Shown piece after piece: positions 53,888 to 63,703 of a DNA stretch of 64,000 nucleotides; position 1 is the first letter of the stretch, and the number at the start of each line of letters is the position of its first letter. The stretch is from an uncultured Lachnospiraceae bacterium (GTDB lineage Bacteria; Bacillota; Clostridia; Lachnospirales; Lachnospiraceae). The translations under genes were made by a program, and so were the position numbers. The notes beneath the pieces were generated by a model, which saw nothing but the letters and a program-made list of their open reading frames with translations, made no database searches and was not told the DNA's origin. Location: positions 38,796-102,795 of the forward strand of contig CALWGV010000028.1 of the NCBI GenBank assembly GCA_944380185.1. Reading direction: 5' to 3'.

Positions 53888-55540
53888 CTACTCCTCCCCG
53901 TGCCTGCGTTTCTCTACCTCGCTGTATTTGGCGCAGATATTGGCGACAAAAGAATCATAGGTCTCTTCCATTTCTTCCCGCAGCTCATCCACATAGGCAA
54001 GAGTGGACGTAAGCCCCTGCGCCTGCCTTTTCACGGTCTCCATCCGCCCAATCACCTCCTGCCGGCCAACCCCCACTCCCGCCAGGTATTCCGCCTGGTC
54101 GTTTAAAAAAAGCATGGTCACATAGCAGAGCGAAATTCTGTCGTAATTGGCCTCCCTGCCGGATGCCGCCTCTGCCTCCGCCAGCGCTGCATCGATCTGC
54201 CCCAAAAGCTGGCGGTAGTCCTCCAGCGAATGTTCCGAAGCGGTGCTCTGATAGGTCATAAAACGGCAGATCATCACATAACAGGCGGCGATTCCCTTTT
54301 CCGCAAATTCCGCCTCTGCCTCTGCAGCAGCCAGAAAAAAATTCTGCGCATTTACCGCACGGACCTTAAAGGAGCCGTCGTATTCGGAAAAATAAAGCTT
54401 CCCCATGTCATAGTACAGGCAGGCAACCTCCGGATCCGACCGGTTTAAATCTGCTGCGTGGTTTTCAATGACATTGCCGACCCGCACAATTTCGTTATTG
54501 TCGACCTGGTGGTTTCTGCAGTAGTCAATCAGCCTTTGATATGCCTGCGGCCTCTCCGGATAGATTTCCACCGCGTCATAATACCGTGCAGGATCGGAAC
54601 CGGAGATATTGACCTCATAGTCCTGATTATTCATTCTGGCGGCAGCCAGACCAAACCCTGCCCCGGCTATTCCCAGGGCAGCCGTCATGCCTGCACAGAC
54701 GAGGAAGACGGCCAGCTTGATTGTCTGTCTTCTCTTATACCCTCCGGTAATCAGCTCCGGATGCTCCAGATCATACAGTAGCTCACCGCAGTTCTGATAG
54801 CGGTTCTCCAACGCCGGCTCCACACAGCGGCCGACAATCCGTTCGATACCCTCGGACAGCTCTGGATTCCAGTACCTCACCGGCGCATAGATCTCTCCGC
54901 TTCGCGGGTCTATCCCTGTCAGAAGATGATACATGGTCATGCCCAGGGCAAAGATATCTGAGCGGGGATCCGTCTGTCCCGCGTACTGCTCCGGCGGGGC
55001 GTATCCACGAGTACCCAGCACTGTGGTATCGGCAAGATTCTGTTCCTTATACTCTCTGGCAATGCCAAAATCAATGATCTTTATATTTCCCTCCGGCTTC
55101 AGCATCACATTGGCCGGTTTCATGTCCCGGTAGATGATGGGCGGCTTCTGTCCGTGCAGATAGCCAAGGACATCGCAGAGCTGCTTTGCCCAGCCGATGA
55201 CCAGTTTTTCCGGCTGCGCGCCGTATTCCCTCAATATTTTGTCCAGAGACTCTCCTTCGATATAGTCCATAACCACATAGACCGTCACCCCATTGTCAAT
55301 AATATCCACAATGCGCGGCAGGGCGGGATGATCCAGCCTCTTCATCAGATCCGCTTCGGCCATCAGACTGTTTACCACAAGTTCATCGTTTCGTCCGGTC
55401 CCTTTTTTGCGGATCTCCTTGACTGCCCACTGTTTATTCAATCGCCTGTCCATGGCCAGATAGACGACCGACATGCCTCCTCGGCCGATTTCCTTCAGCA
55501 CCTCATATTTGCCGTCGATGACCATTCCCACCCGGGCCAT
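53888..55540 (-). CDS. membrane Ser/Thr protein kinase with EssB-like layout
   Basis: The 550-residue protein has a full Hanks-type kinase domain (1-260): a Gly-rich loop IGRGGMSVVYLAM, the ATP-binding Lys41, the catalytic loop YRDMKPANVM with Asp139 and Asn144, and DFG at 157-159. An APPEQY segment follows. One membrane helix is at 274-301 and an external helical domain of about 250 residues comes after. That order (kinase fold, membrane helix, external helices) is that of EssB/YukC, but EssB is a pseudokinase. Whether this protein replaces EssB or only regulates the locus is not shown. The gene follows the PP2C gene. Confidence 0.9.
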   Translation of the reverse strand: MARVGMVIDGKYEVLKEIGRGGMSVVYLAMDRRLNKQWAVKEIRKKGTGRNDELVVNSLMAEADLMKRLDHPALPRIVDIIDNGVTVYVVMDYIEGESLDKILREYGAQPEKLVIGWAKQLCDVLGYLHGQKPPIIYRDMKPANVMLKPEGNIKIIDFGIAREYKEQNLADTTVLGTRGYAPPEQYAGQTDPRSDIFALGMTMYHLLTGIDPRSGEIYAPVRYWNPELSEGIERIVGRCVEPALENRYQNCGELLYDLEHPELITGGYKRRQTIKLAVFLVCAGMTAALGIAGAGFGLAAARMNNQDYEVNISGSDPARYYDAVEIYPERPQAYQRLIDYCRNHQVDNNEIVRVGNVIENHAADLNRSDPEVACLYYDMGKLYFSEYDGSFKVRAVNAQNFFLAAAEAEAEFAEKGIAACYVMICRFMTYQSTASEHSLEDYRQLLGQIDAALAEAEAASGREANYDRISLCYVTMLFLNDQAEYLAGVGVGRQEVIGRMETVKRQAQGLTSTLAYVDELREEMEETYDSFVANICAKYSEVEKRRHGEE

Positions 55541-55564
55541 AGCACTTCCCCCGCTTTTCTCTTG

Positions 55565-56344
55565 TCAAAACACCCGGACCAGAATCACGGAGATATTATC
55601 CCTCTCTCCCCGCTCCTTGGCCCGGCTGATCAGACAGCGCGCCCTCTCTCCCAGCTTTCCCTTGTCCGACAGGGCGAAGGGCTCCAGCGTTTCCGCCATC
55701 TCCCCGTCATTCAGCTCATGGCACAGGCCATCTGAGCAAAGCATATAAATCCCTGCCCGGATCTGTCCGCAGATCACCTGGGGCTCCACAATACGCGAGC
55801 TTCCTATGCACTGGAGAAGCAGATTTCTGCGCCGGTCCCTCTTTGCCTGCTCTGCCGAAAGTCTGCCCCGGCTTATCTCCCTGGCCACATAGGTATGATC
55901 CTGCGTCAGCTGCCGCATGGACGAACCAAGCTCATAGATGCGGGAGTCCCCCACATGGGCGATCACATACCGTCCGCCCGCAAGCAGCAGGCCGGAAAAC
56001 GTTGTCCCCATCTTCTCCGCCCCTGTCCCGCGGCCGTACTCAGATATTCTGGCATTCAGCCGCTTCAGCATCACTGTCCATCTGTTTGCAATCTCCTGCA
56101 TATCCATCCGGACAAGGTCCGCAGGTGAAAGCCCTGGCATCAATTCCTGCTTAAACCAGCGTGAAAAAGATCGAACGGCTATGGCGCTGGCCAACTCTCC
56201 TCTGGCCAGGCCTCCCATACCGTCGCAGACTGCTGCCAGCAAAATCTCCTCCTCTCCCACTCGTCCATGCTGAACCAGAATACTGTCCTGATTGGTCTCG
56301 CGAAAGTCTCCCTTGTCCGTCTCCGCCACAGCCATATACCTCAT
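55565..56344 (-). CDS. PP2C-type protein phosphatase
   Basis: The 259-residue cytosolic phosphatase has the PP2C motifs RETNQDSI, CDGMGG, AHVGDSRIY, CSDGLCHEL and ERDNISVILV, with the acidic residues that hold the metal ions. It probably reverses the phosphorylation made by the kinase encoded next (53888-55540), on FHA-bound targets of the locus. The ATG at 56342-56344 has AGGAGG six bases upstream. Its gene follows that of an FHA protein. Confidence 0.93.
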   Translation of the reverse strand: MRYMAVAETDKGDFRETNQDSILVQHGRVGEEEILLAAVCDGMGGLARGELASAIAVRSFSRWFKQELMPGLSPADLVRMDMQEIANRWTVMLKRLNARISEYGRGTGAEKMGTTFSGLLLAGGRYVIAHVGDSRIYELGSSMRQLTQDHTYVAREISRGRLSAEQAKRDRRRNLLLQCIGSSRIVEPQVICGQIRAGIYMLCSDGLCHELNDGEMAETLEPFALSDKGKLGERARCLISRAKERGERDNISVILVRVF

Positions 56345-56445
56345 GCCGCTCCTCCTTGCCCATCCTCTTTCCACTGGGTGCAGGCTCTTCTGCTGTCAGA
56401 TTTTCCCCTCTTATCAGACATCTCTCAAATCAGGCCTCTCTCAAA

Positions 56446-57438
56446 TCAGACCTCTCTCAAATGGAACACAAATTCTTCGTTGGCCAGACAGAGCCTGTCT
56501 CCTTCATGAATCTCAAATTCCATCCGGACCGGTATTTTCTGTCCGTTGACATAAGTGTGATTGCGGGAATTGAGATCCTTTACAAAATAGCGGTCATCCC
56601 GCGCAATGATATCTGCATGGCTTCTGCTGACAGCGATATTGTTGTTCACAAAATAATCCACATAGCTTTTCTCTTTGCCCAGGCGATACACCGGTTTGTC
56701 TATGACGATCATCTCTCCTGTAAGACAACGGTGCAGGACTGGAAGGAAAGCGGCCGCATGTCCGCCGGCGGACCATTCTTCATTCAGTAGCCCTGTCTCT
56801 TCATCCCCAGGCTCTGCCAGCAGACCTGTCTCTTCGCCTCCCACCCCTCCTTCCCGGCTGGGGTCTGGCTGTACCGGCTCACCTGCTGTACGCTCTGCCG
56901 CTCTTGCCTCACCGCGGACAAATCTTTCGATCCGGCGGACATCGAGGGGAGCAGTGCTTTTCAGCAGCTTGGCAAAATCTGACATTATCCCGGCATCCTG
57001 CTCTTGCGCCGGCCGCGCCGAGTATAGAATCGATGCCAAAAACTCCGACGGTTTAGGCGACTTCTGCTTGCCTGAGAGAGGAAGGTAGAGAAACACTACC
57101 TCTTTTGTCACCTCATTAAAAAATGTACAGCGGATATCCATGACCAGATGAGAGAGCGGCAGTCCGCTTCCCTGCAGCCTGCCCATGGCGGCCCCGGTCT
57201 GCCCTACAATAGACAGAAAATCCCCGCCCGTCACAGGACTCTTCAGACGATCCCGCAGACTTATCCCAATAGGTCCCCGGAATCTGGCCGCCCGCTTTCT
57301 TGCTTTCTCCGGCATAAAAAAGCCGTCCAAATGCATCTGTGCAAATCGCCCCAGCTCCCCTCTGTCCACTGTCTCGCCAAGGGCTGTTTTCACTTTTACC
57401 AGTAGCCGATAATCTTTGATCCGGGCAGTGACCCTCAT
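56446..57438 (-). CDS. FHA domain protein, first gene of the type VII operon
   Basis: The 330-residue protein has an N-terminal region (LLVKVKTALGETVDRGELGR, then FFNEVTKEVVFLYLPLSGKQ) and a C-terminal FHA domain (SRSHADIIARDDRYFVKDLN, then SRNHTYVNGQKIP). A repeated GGEETGLL/GDEETGLL block near residues 210-225 may hold threonines for the locus kinase. The ATG at 57436-57438 has GGAGGAGGG upstream. It is the first gene behind the promoter at 57607-57634, followed by the phosphatase and the kinase genes. It probably acts as a phospho-sensor of the secretion machine. Confidence 0.88.
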   Translation of the reverse strand: MRVTARIKDYRLLVKVKTALGETVDRGELGRFAQMHLDGFFMPEKARKRAARFRGPIGISLRDRLKSPVTGGDFLSIVGQTGAAMGRLQGSGLPLSHLVMDIRCTFFNEVTKEVVFLYLPLSGKQKSPKPSEFLASILYSARPAQEQDAGIMSDFAKLLKSTAPLDVRRIERFVRGEARAAERTAGEPVQPDPSREGGVGGEETGLLAEPGDEETGLLNEEWSAGGHAAAFLPVLHRCLTGEMIVIDKPVYRLGKEKSYVDYFVNNNIAVSRSHADIIARDDRYFVKDLNSRNHTYVNGQKIPVRMEFEIHEGDRLCLANEEFVFHLREV

Positions 57439-57483
57439 GCTGTTCCCTCCTCCCAAACCAAAAGGATATTTTTCCTATTTTCA

Positions 57484-57508
57484 GTGCAGGCAAGCCTGCG
57501 GGCTGCAC
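57484..57508 (-). other. hairpin in the type VII operon leader
   Basis: Two overlapping pairings are possible in the leader: GTGCAG with CTGCAC (whole span) and GCAGG with CCTGC (inner). They cannot both form fully. It may be an attenuator or a translation control element. No known riboswitch pattern was recognised. Confidence 0.4.
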
Positions 57509-57606
57509 TTTCGGCGTCATATTTTACGTTGCCTTTTCATCGGGATTATTAACGATAGGTCAAATCAGACTGATTCAGAACAGATAAAAAAGATAGGTAT
57601 ACATAT

Positions 57607-57634
57607 ATTGTACATGATTTTATCAGCTTTGCAA
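57607..57634 (-). promoter_or_regulatory. promoter of the type VII secretion operon
   Basis: On the minus strand TTGCAA (57629-57634) and TACAAT (57607-57612) are separated by 16 bases. The start would be near 57600, so the leader is about 160 bases long. The area is AT-rich, unlike the genes on both sides. Confidence 0.65.
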
Positions 57635-57660
57635 GTATTATTTTGTATTGTTTATGTGAC

Positions 57661-57695
57661 ACAAAAACACCCTCTGAGGTTGCCCTCAGAGGGTG
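57661..57695 (-). terminator. Rho-independent terminator of the lamin-tail/phosphoesterase gene
   Basis: A perfect 12-base stem (CACCCTCTGAGG and CCTCAGAGGGTG, 57668-57695) with a four-base loop is followed on the minus strand by a T-run (57663-57667). It lies 18 bases beyond the stop at 57713 and separates this gene from the type VII operon. Confidence 0.93.
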
Positions 57696-57712
57696 CCGCA
57701 AGAACATGCCGA

Positions 57713-60700
57713 TCAGTTTTCTTTCTTCATCAGGGCACGCATTTTCTTTTCCGCCAGAACGGCAAGAGCCGTCAGCCCTGACACAAGTCCGATCACATAG
57801 ACCGGCAGCCAGGCGCCGGCCACGTCTCCCGTAGCCGTAGAGCTTCCTGTCTGCTGACCGGAACCGCCGCCGTCCTGTCCGTTTCCACTGCCGCCGGCAT
57901 TGCCGCTGCCGCCAGGATTTCCGCCGGAACCTTCCGTACCGCCGGGATTCTGGCCGGATTCTCCGGTATCCGCAGCCATCACGCGGATAACGCGTACAGC
58001 CGATGCCGTATTTCCTGCCTCGTCCGTCACGGTATAGGTCAGCTCATATGTGCCGGGAACAGAAGTATCTACCTCTCCCTTCACGGTAATGCGGCCTGTG
58101 ATGTCTCTGCCCTGGTAATCCACTGCGCTGACACCAGCCATGGGATCGAAGCTGTCGCCCTGCTTTACGGTGTTCTCGTCGCTGCCCGGCAGCGTGAGCA
58201 CCGGCTCATATCCGCTCTTTACTATGGTCACGTAGTTTACATCCGTCCTGGTCAGGCCGCCGTACGCATCAGTGATTTCCGCATACCAGCCGATGGTGCC
58301 CTCGGGAGCCCCGGTCCAGGTATAGCTGGCTGCAGTACCGCTGGCCACATTTTCCACTGTCCCGATCACCGTATCGCCGTACACATCCACAGTCAGTCCC
58401 GTGGTTTCCAGGGTCTTGACCCTGGGTGTGATTCCCAGATCAGCAAAGCTGATCTCAAACTCTTCCTCTCCGTTGATTCCTGCCACATCACCGATGCCTG
58501 TCTCATCCTTGGCATCGTAATCGTCCAGAGAAGGCGAATAGGTGCGGAAGATGATTTTCTCATTTTCCATATCAAAGTGCATCAGACGGATATAGCCCAT
58601 ACCGCCCTGATTCAGCCCCTGATAATCGAACAGCAGCTGGTAGACATTGCGCTCGGCGATTCCGTCGCCGTCGTCATCGAAGGAGTCAATGCGAGTCTGC
58701 GCATTGTGATAGTGGCCGGAGAGTACCATGCAGACATTGGGGTTGGCCGCCACCACCTCGTCATAGATCCGCTGCGGCTCCTCGCCCAGTCCGCCGCTGG
58801 CCAGCAGGTACTCGTGGAAATTCAGGATGGCCTTTCTCTCCGGATACTGAGCCAGCACATCGTTCATCCACTGGATCTCCTCGTCGCCGATGCCCCAGCC
58901 CATATAGATCATGATGAAATCAATGCCATCCACCGTGATCAGATCGTAATGACCTCTGTTGTCCTTATAGCTCCCGCCGTACCAGGGATTGCCGCTGTAG
59001 CGGGCTTCGCCGAAATATCTGCTGAAATTAGTGTAGTCTCCGCTCAGATGGCCCACATCATGGTTGCCGGCCAGGACGCCGTAGGGAATGCCTGCCTCGT
59101 CCAACATCCGATAGGCCTGATCGGCATTCTCCCACTCCGGAATCAGCGGCTCATCATCAATAATGTCTCCATCGTGGAACAAATACTGGATGTTCATCCT
59201 TTCACGGTTGTTGATGATCCAGCTGTGGATATCCAGCTGATACTGATACTGCCCATCTACATCCTGGCTGGGATTGCCGTCATAATCCTCATTATAATAC
59301 TGCGTGTCACTCTCCACCACAAAAGTGAAGTCGTAATCTTCTCTGGGCGTATCCTCTTCGTTGTAGGTGGCGTTTTCCGAAGCCTCGCCCGGCGCATACT
59401 GAGCAGGCGTATAGCCCTCTCCATTCTGCACCATCACATGGACAAGAGAACCATCCATATGATCTGCCAGCTCTACATCCGCGGTCAGCGTCATATTGTC
59501 CCCGTCCCAGGTCTGCTCCGCCTCCACCTGCTCCCAGGCACTGTCGGCGGTATTGTACACATAGAGATAAGTCTTTTCGTTGTTGGAGGTCCCCTGCCAG
59601 CTGATCCGGATCTCGCTTTCATCGCCCAGTCCGCTGCCCAGCTCAATATCAAACATCTCCCAGGGGAAGCCGTCCCCGGTTTCCTCTCCAAATTCCTGCC
59701 CGTCAGAACCCGCCGTATCGCTGATGCCGCTGCTCTGGGCAATATTGGCATCACCCAGCTCAAAGCGCTCGCCCCGCTTGAAGGTAACGGTCATGTCATC
59801 ACCGGTGGGGTCTACCGCACGGACGATGAACGTAGGATCGCCATTGACCGTGGCTCCATTTTCCGGCAGGAGGTCACCCTCTACATCTGCATTTTCCTCG
59901 GGAGTGATAAAGGTAATGCTCGTCTCCGCCGTATTGCCGGCTGCATCCACGGCCGTCAGCCGGAGAGTATGGCTTCCCGCCTCCATCTTCTGGTTGTCAA
60001 TCGTATAGGGAAGCTCTATGGCCTCGTCATCCAGCCAGGCGGTAAGCTCTGCCTGACCGCTGAGGGCATCCGTCGCCTCCGCCTCGATCACCAGATCCCG
60101 GTAGGTCTCTCCCTCCTCCAGGTTGGTGGTAATCACAGGAGCCGTATTGTCAACGATAACATGTACCGTGTACTCGCCGGAGCTGATGCTGTGACTGCCG
60201 TCAGACAGAACGGTAGTATCCAGATCACAGCGCAGCGCATTGAAGCTGGACGCATTCAGCTGGAATGTCACATACAGGATCTCCACCTTGCTGGTACCAT
60301 CGCCCATGCTGATCTCCGTCTCCGGGGAAATCATTCCCATATCGTAGGGATCGTCGGGGTGCCAGTTATCCGCTGTATGCTCGATGGCTCCGATTCCGTC
60401 CACCGCCTCGTATTTGACCGGGCGCAGAGAGACGCCATCCGGCAGAATCAGGCGGATATTCTTCAGCACAAAGTCGTCGTTGTTCTCAATGTCATGCTCC
60501 AGTGTATTGGCCTTGTTTCCTGCATGGAAGGCAATCGTAACTTCCCTCGTCTCTACGTCAAAGTAGTGCTCGTCCACGGCATAGGAATATGTGGCCCAGG
60601 CATCATAGGTCCCCTCATTAAATACACCCAGCACATCGCTGCCGATGGCCACTGCATTTTTGAAGAACACATCCGTCTGACTGGCGTCAAAAGCAATCCG

Positions 60701-63700
60701 GGCGTCTCCGTTGATGGAAGCCACAGTCTCCACTTCCTCGCCATCTACCTTCAGATCCTCCCCGGTGCCGATGATAGCCTCCGTGCCGGACAGATACTGT
60801 CCCTCGGTCACATTCAGGCTGTCTCCGGTCTGCTGAGGATTCTCGTTTTCCACCGTCCTGACCTCTGTGGTCACCGTCTGATAGCCGTCACTGACCTCAA
60901 AATAGTATTCGTAGGACTGCTTGCCATAGAGGTCCACGGAAGGCAGCTCCTTTGTAAACACGTCTCCTCCTTCTCTGAGGAGATTATAGACCTCATAGGA
61001 ATCCGAATTATTGTCCTTGACATACAGGCGAACCGTCTTGATGGTCGTCTCCTCGGACACCGCCTCCAGCCCAAAGATCAGGCTTTCCTCCTGATTAAAG
61101 GTGGACGGTGTGCGGTCCGTCAATACAGGCTCTCCCACCTGAGCCGGAAGTTGGGCCTGATATCGGGGTCTCTCACTGTCCGTAACCTGTCCCGGCGTAG
61201 GATCAGAATTATCCGATACCATAACACTGACAAAGGTGCTGCCGGAATAACGGTTCTGGTAAGTGATGGACCGATCTGCCGTGGTGTTGTCCGCCCCGTT
61301 CATATTGTAGGTCACATAGTCCAGAACATCCTTTACATTGGTGGCGATCTTCACGCCGCGGGCGCCGGAATTGGCCATACCGCCGCTGGATATCTCGATC
61401 AGCTGATCTGCCGTCAGGCTGGTGCCGAATTTCTGGTTGAAATCATCGATGGTCAATTCGTCATTGCCTCCGTTTTTCACCCAGAATACCAGAGTTTCTC
61501 CTGCCGCCAGGATTTTGCTCTCCGAGGTCTCCCACCAGATCACATCGCTGCTGTCCCCGTTGTCGGGATAGTTATAGTAAAGCTTGTAATCCTTCAGATC
61601 AATATCGCGGTTGGAATTATTGTAGATCTCGATAAACTCATAGGCATCAGCGCCATTCATATTGGATGTATCCGGAATAATCTCCGTGATCGTCAGGGCC
61701 GGCGCCTTGGTCACATCCACCTCGCTGGCATTTTCCACCGTCACGGTCTGCCGGCCGGATACGGCTGTATTCACTCCATCGGAGATCTCAATGTCATACT
61801 GGAATTCCCCGACTTCGCTGACCAGATCATAGGAGAGACTGGCCTGCAGCACTTCCTCCTGATAAGTCATATCCACCACAGCCGCAGGCTCGGCGCCATC
61901 TGCCGCATAGAGACGCAGGCTGGCGCTCAGAATCGTTCCCGTCAGATTGGTGGACTCCACCTGCGCAGTCCAGCTCTCACCCGTGCCGATATAGTCGGGA
62001 GCCTGCGCTGTCACAGACGGGTTCTCCACCGCTGCCGGCGATGTGTACTGCCCCTGAACAGACTGACTGGCATTCAATCCGCCGGGCGCAGGTGCTCCGT
62101 CGTAACGGGCGGCGATCTCTGTGCCGTTATAGTCAAAGGTGATGGCCTCATCTACGCCCAGAGAGCCGTCCGACGAGTCGGAGGCCGAATAGCTCACCGT
62201 ATAGAGTGTGATCCCCGTCCTTGTCCGCAGCGACAGACTTCTGGAGCCTGAATTGGAAAAGCCGTCGGAATTCACCGTCGTGAGATTTTCCCCCATCACA
62301 AAGGACGTTCCGTAATTTTCATTAAACTGGGCCTCGGTATATCCGGCCTCTGTATTGGCAGTATTTTTTACCCAGACTACCAGGCTCTCGCCGGCATCCA
62401 GAGTCAGTCCCGCATCATTCAGCTGCCACTCTCTTACCGTGTTTCCGTTGTCATAATAAAAGCTGTACTGATCCAGGTTTACCGTCTGTCCGCCGCCGTT
62501 ATACAGTTCAAAAAATTCAAAGGCATCCGAACCGCCCACGTTGTCTGTGTTGGGGACAATCTCCGTGATCAAAAGGGGAGCAGGAAGCTCCGCCTGGGTC
62601 GCCTCATTGTCTACCTGGACAGTCTGCACACCGCTGACTGCCGTGTTTACTCCGTCGCTCATAAATACCTGGAAGGTAAACTGCGTCTCACCGTCGAAAG
62701 CATCCGCCGGAACAGACGCCGTAAAGATTCCGTCAGCATAGTTCATGGAGTACTGCGTGCTGCCCACGGAGGTAGTCACCTCTGTATAGGCGGTAGTCAC
62801 AATGGCCCGAAGATCTGTTGACGCCGATATAGTATAGGAAGCCCCTGCGCTAGCCTGACCGTCCGCCGTCACCGACACGGCTGCCCCCGGCTGCTCAGTC
62901 ACCTGATACTGCCCGTCAAACTGCTGACTGTCCAGACGGGTCCCCGGCGTAGGATCCTGATCATAGGAAAGAGTGGGCTGACTAATCTGACCCGGCGTGT
63001 AACCGAAATTGATGCCCTTCTTGGTCTGTGCTTTCTGATCCCCGTCGTTATAGGTGATCTGCGTGATGATCTGACCGGTGGTCTTGACCACGATGCGGAT
63101 GGATCTCATTCCGCTGTTGGAAAATCCGTTGACCTTTTCCGTCGTTTTCACCACCTGGACGTCCTCTCCTATCCCATAATAAGAGCGAAATGCCGCATCC
63201 TCCAGACTGTCGCTTGCGTCATTGCGAATCCAGACCACCAGAGTCGCTCCTGCTTCCAGGGTGATTCCACCGGGGATCTCCCAGTCCGTCACTGTGCTTC
63301 CATTGAGGTTCTGGATCAGATACTGATCGAGAGCCACCGGTCCATTGGAAGAGTTGTAGATTTCCACATACTCAAAGGCATCGGTGCCGGAAGCCGTCGT
63401 CCCATCCGCCTGATGGGTATCCGCCACAATCTCCGTGATCAGTAACGGCGTGGAAACCGATGCGTTGTCCTGCTGCGCCGCTTCTGCGGGGATCCCCTCA
63501 TTTGCCGCCGCCTCGGTCGGCTCCGCTTCACTCAGCGCTGTCCCATTCAGCACTTCCTCATATACAGCCGGTATCTCCGCTGCATATGCCGGAACAGCCA
63601 TTCCCAGGCCCAGAGACGATACGGCCATCGCTGCGCTGAGCCCTCCTACAGCCAGGCGACGCAGCATCCCACCCGCGTATCTCCTGCTTCTGTCCTTTTT

Positions 63701-63703
63701 CAT
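57713..63703 (-). CDS. exported lamin-tail and metallophosphoesterase surface protein
   Basis: The 1996-residue protein has a signal peptide ending in PAYA (residue 41) and three lamin-tail domains starting near residues 89, 378 and 671 (ITEIV/ITEII openings). Beta-sandwich segments follow. A calcineurin-like phosphoesterase lies at about 1455-1670, with ESDTQYY, HDGDIIDD, GNHDVGH (His1548) and SGHYHNAQ (His1664). A cell-wall-associated Ig-like domain near 1880, a Gly/Ser/Asn-rich stretch and a C-terminal helix (about 1970-1990) close it. The TATGD near the end lacks a normal LPxTG. It may cleave phosphodiesters of extracellular substrates. The GTG at 63728-63730 is an alternative start. Confidence 0.88.
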   Translation of the reverse strand: MKKDRSRRYAGGMLRRLAVGGLSAAMAVSSLGLGMAVPAYAAEIPAVYEEVLNGTALSEAEPTEAAANEGIPAEAAQQDNASVSTPLLITEIVADTHQADGTTASGTDAFEYVEIYNSSNGPVALDQYLIQNLNGSTVTDWEIPGGITLEAGATLVVWIRNDASDSLEDAAFRSYYGIGEDVQVVKTTEKVNGFSNSGMRSIRIVVKTTGQIITQITYNDGDQKAQTKKGINFGYTPGQISQPTLSYDQDPTPGTRLDSQQFDGQYQVTEQPGAAVSVTADGQASAGASYTISASTDLRAIVTTAYTEVTTSVGSTQYSMNYADGIFTASVPADAFDGETQFTFQVFMSDGVNTAVSGVQTVQVDNEATQAELPAPLLITEIVPNTDNVGGSDAFEFFELYNGGGQTVNLDQYSFYYDNGNTVREWQLNDAGLTLDAGESLVVWVKNTANTEAGYTEAQFNENYGTSFVMGENLTTVNSDGFSNSGSRSLSLRTRTGITLYTVSYSASDSSDGSLGVDEAITFDYNGTEIAARYDGAPAPGGLNASQSVQGQYTSPAAVENPSVTAQAPDYIGTGESWTAQVESTNLTGTILSASLRLYAADGAEPAAVVDMTYQEEVLQASLSYDLVSEVGEFQYDIEISDGVNTAVSGRQTVTVENASEVDVTKAPALTITEIIPDTSNMNGADAYEFIEIYNNSNRDIDLKDYKLYYNYPDNGDSSDVIWWETSESKILAAGETLVFWVKNGGNDELTIDDFNQKFGTSLTADQLIEISSGGMANSGARGVKIATNVKDVLDYVTYNMNGADNTTADRSITYQNRYSGSTFVSVMVSDNSDPTPGQVTDSERPRYQAQLPAQVGEPVLTDRTPSTFNQEESLIFGLEAVSEETTIKTVRLYVKDNNSDSYEVYNLLREGGDVFTKELPSVDLYGKQSYEYYFEVSDGYQTVTTEVRTVENENPQQTGDSLNVTEGQYLSGTEAIIGTGEDLKVDGEEVETVASINGDARIAFDASQTDVFFKNAVAIGSDVLGVFNEGTYDAWATYSYAVDEHYFDVETREVTIAFHAGNKANTLEHDIENNDDFVLKNIRLILPDGVSLRPVKYEAVDGIGAIEHTADNWHPDDPYDMGMISPETEISMGDGTSKVEILYVTFQLNASSFNALRCDLDTTVLSDGSHSISSGEYTVHVIVDNTAPVITTNLEEGETYRDLVIEAEATDALSGQAELTAWLDDEAIELPYTIDNQKMEAGSHTLRLTAVDAAGNTAETSITFITPEENADVEGDLLPENGATVNGDPTFIVRAVDPTGDDMTVTFKRGERFELGDANIAQSSGISDTAGSDGQEFGEETGDGFPWEMFDIELGSGLGDESEIRISWQGTSNNEKTYLYVYNTADSAWEQVEAEQTWDGDNMTLTADVELADHMDGSLVHVMVQNGEGYTPAQYAPGEASENATYNEEDTPREDYDFTFVVESDTQYYNEDYDGNPSQDVDGQYQYQLDIHSWIINNRERMNIQYLFHDGDIIDDEPLIPEWENADQAYRMLDEAGIPYGVLAGNHDVGHLSGDYTNFSRYFGEARYSGNPWYGGSYKDNRGHYDLITVDGIDFIMIYMGWGIGDEEIQWMNDVLAQYPERKAILNFHEYLLASGGLGEEPQRIYDEVVAANPNVCMVLSGHYHNAQTRIDSFDDDGDGIAERNVYQLLFDYQGLNQGGMGYIRLMHFDMENEKIIFRTYSPSLDDYDAKDETGIGDVAGINGEEEFEISFADLGITPRVKTLETTGLTVDVYGDTVIGTVENVASGTAASYTWTGAPEGTIGWYAEITDAYGGLTRTDVNYVTIVKSGYEPVLTLPGSDENTVKQGDSFDPMAGVSAVDYQGRDITGRITVKGEVDTSVPGTYELTYTVTDEAGNTASAVRVIRVMAADTGESGQNPGGTEGSGGNPGGSGNAGGSGNGQDGGGSGQQTGSSTATGDVAGAWLPVYVIGLVSGLTALAVLAEKKMRALMKKEN

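Noticed and set aside
57439-57606. A riboswitch in the type VII leader
   Set aside because: There are hairpins, and GGCAA and GACGC pieces recall c-di-GMP-I motifs, but the conserved core order is missing, so no class can be assigned.
58577-62251. A 1224-codon open frame on the plus strand
   Set aside because: It is antisense to the lamin-tail/phosphoesterase gene. That gene has clear domains, a signal peptide and a terminator. The plus-strand frame shows no family motif or ribosome site.
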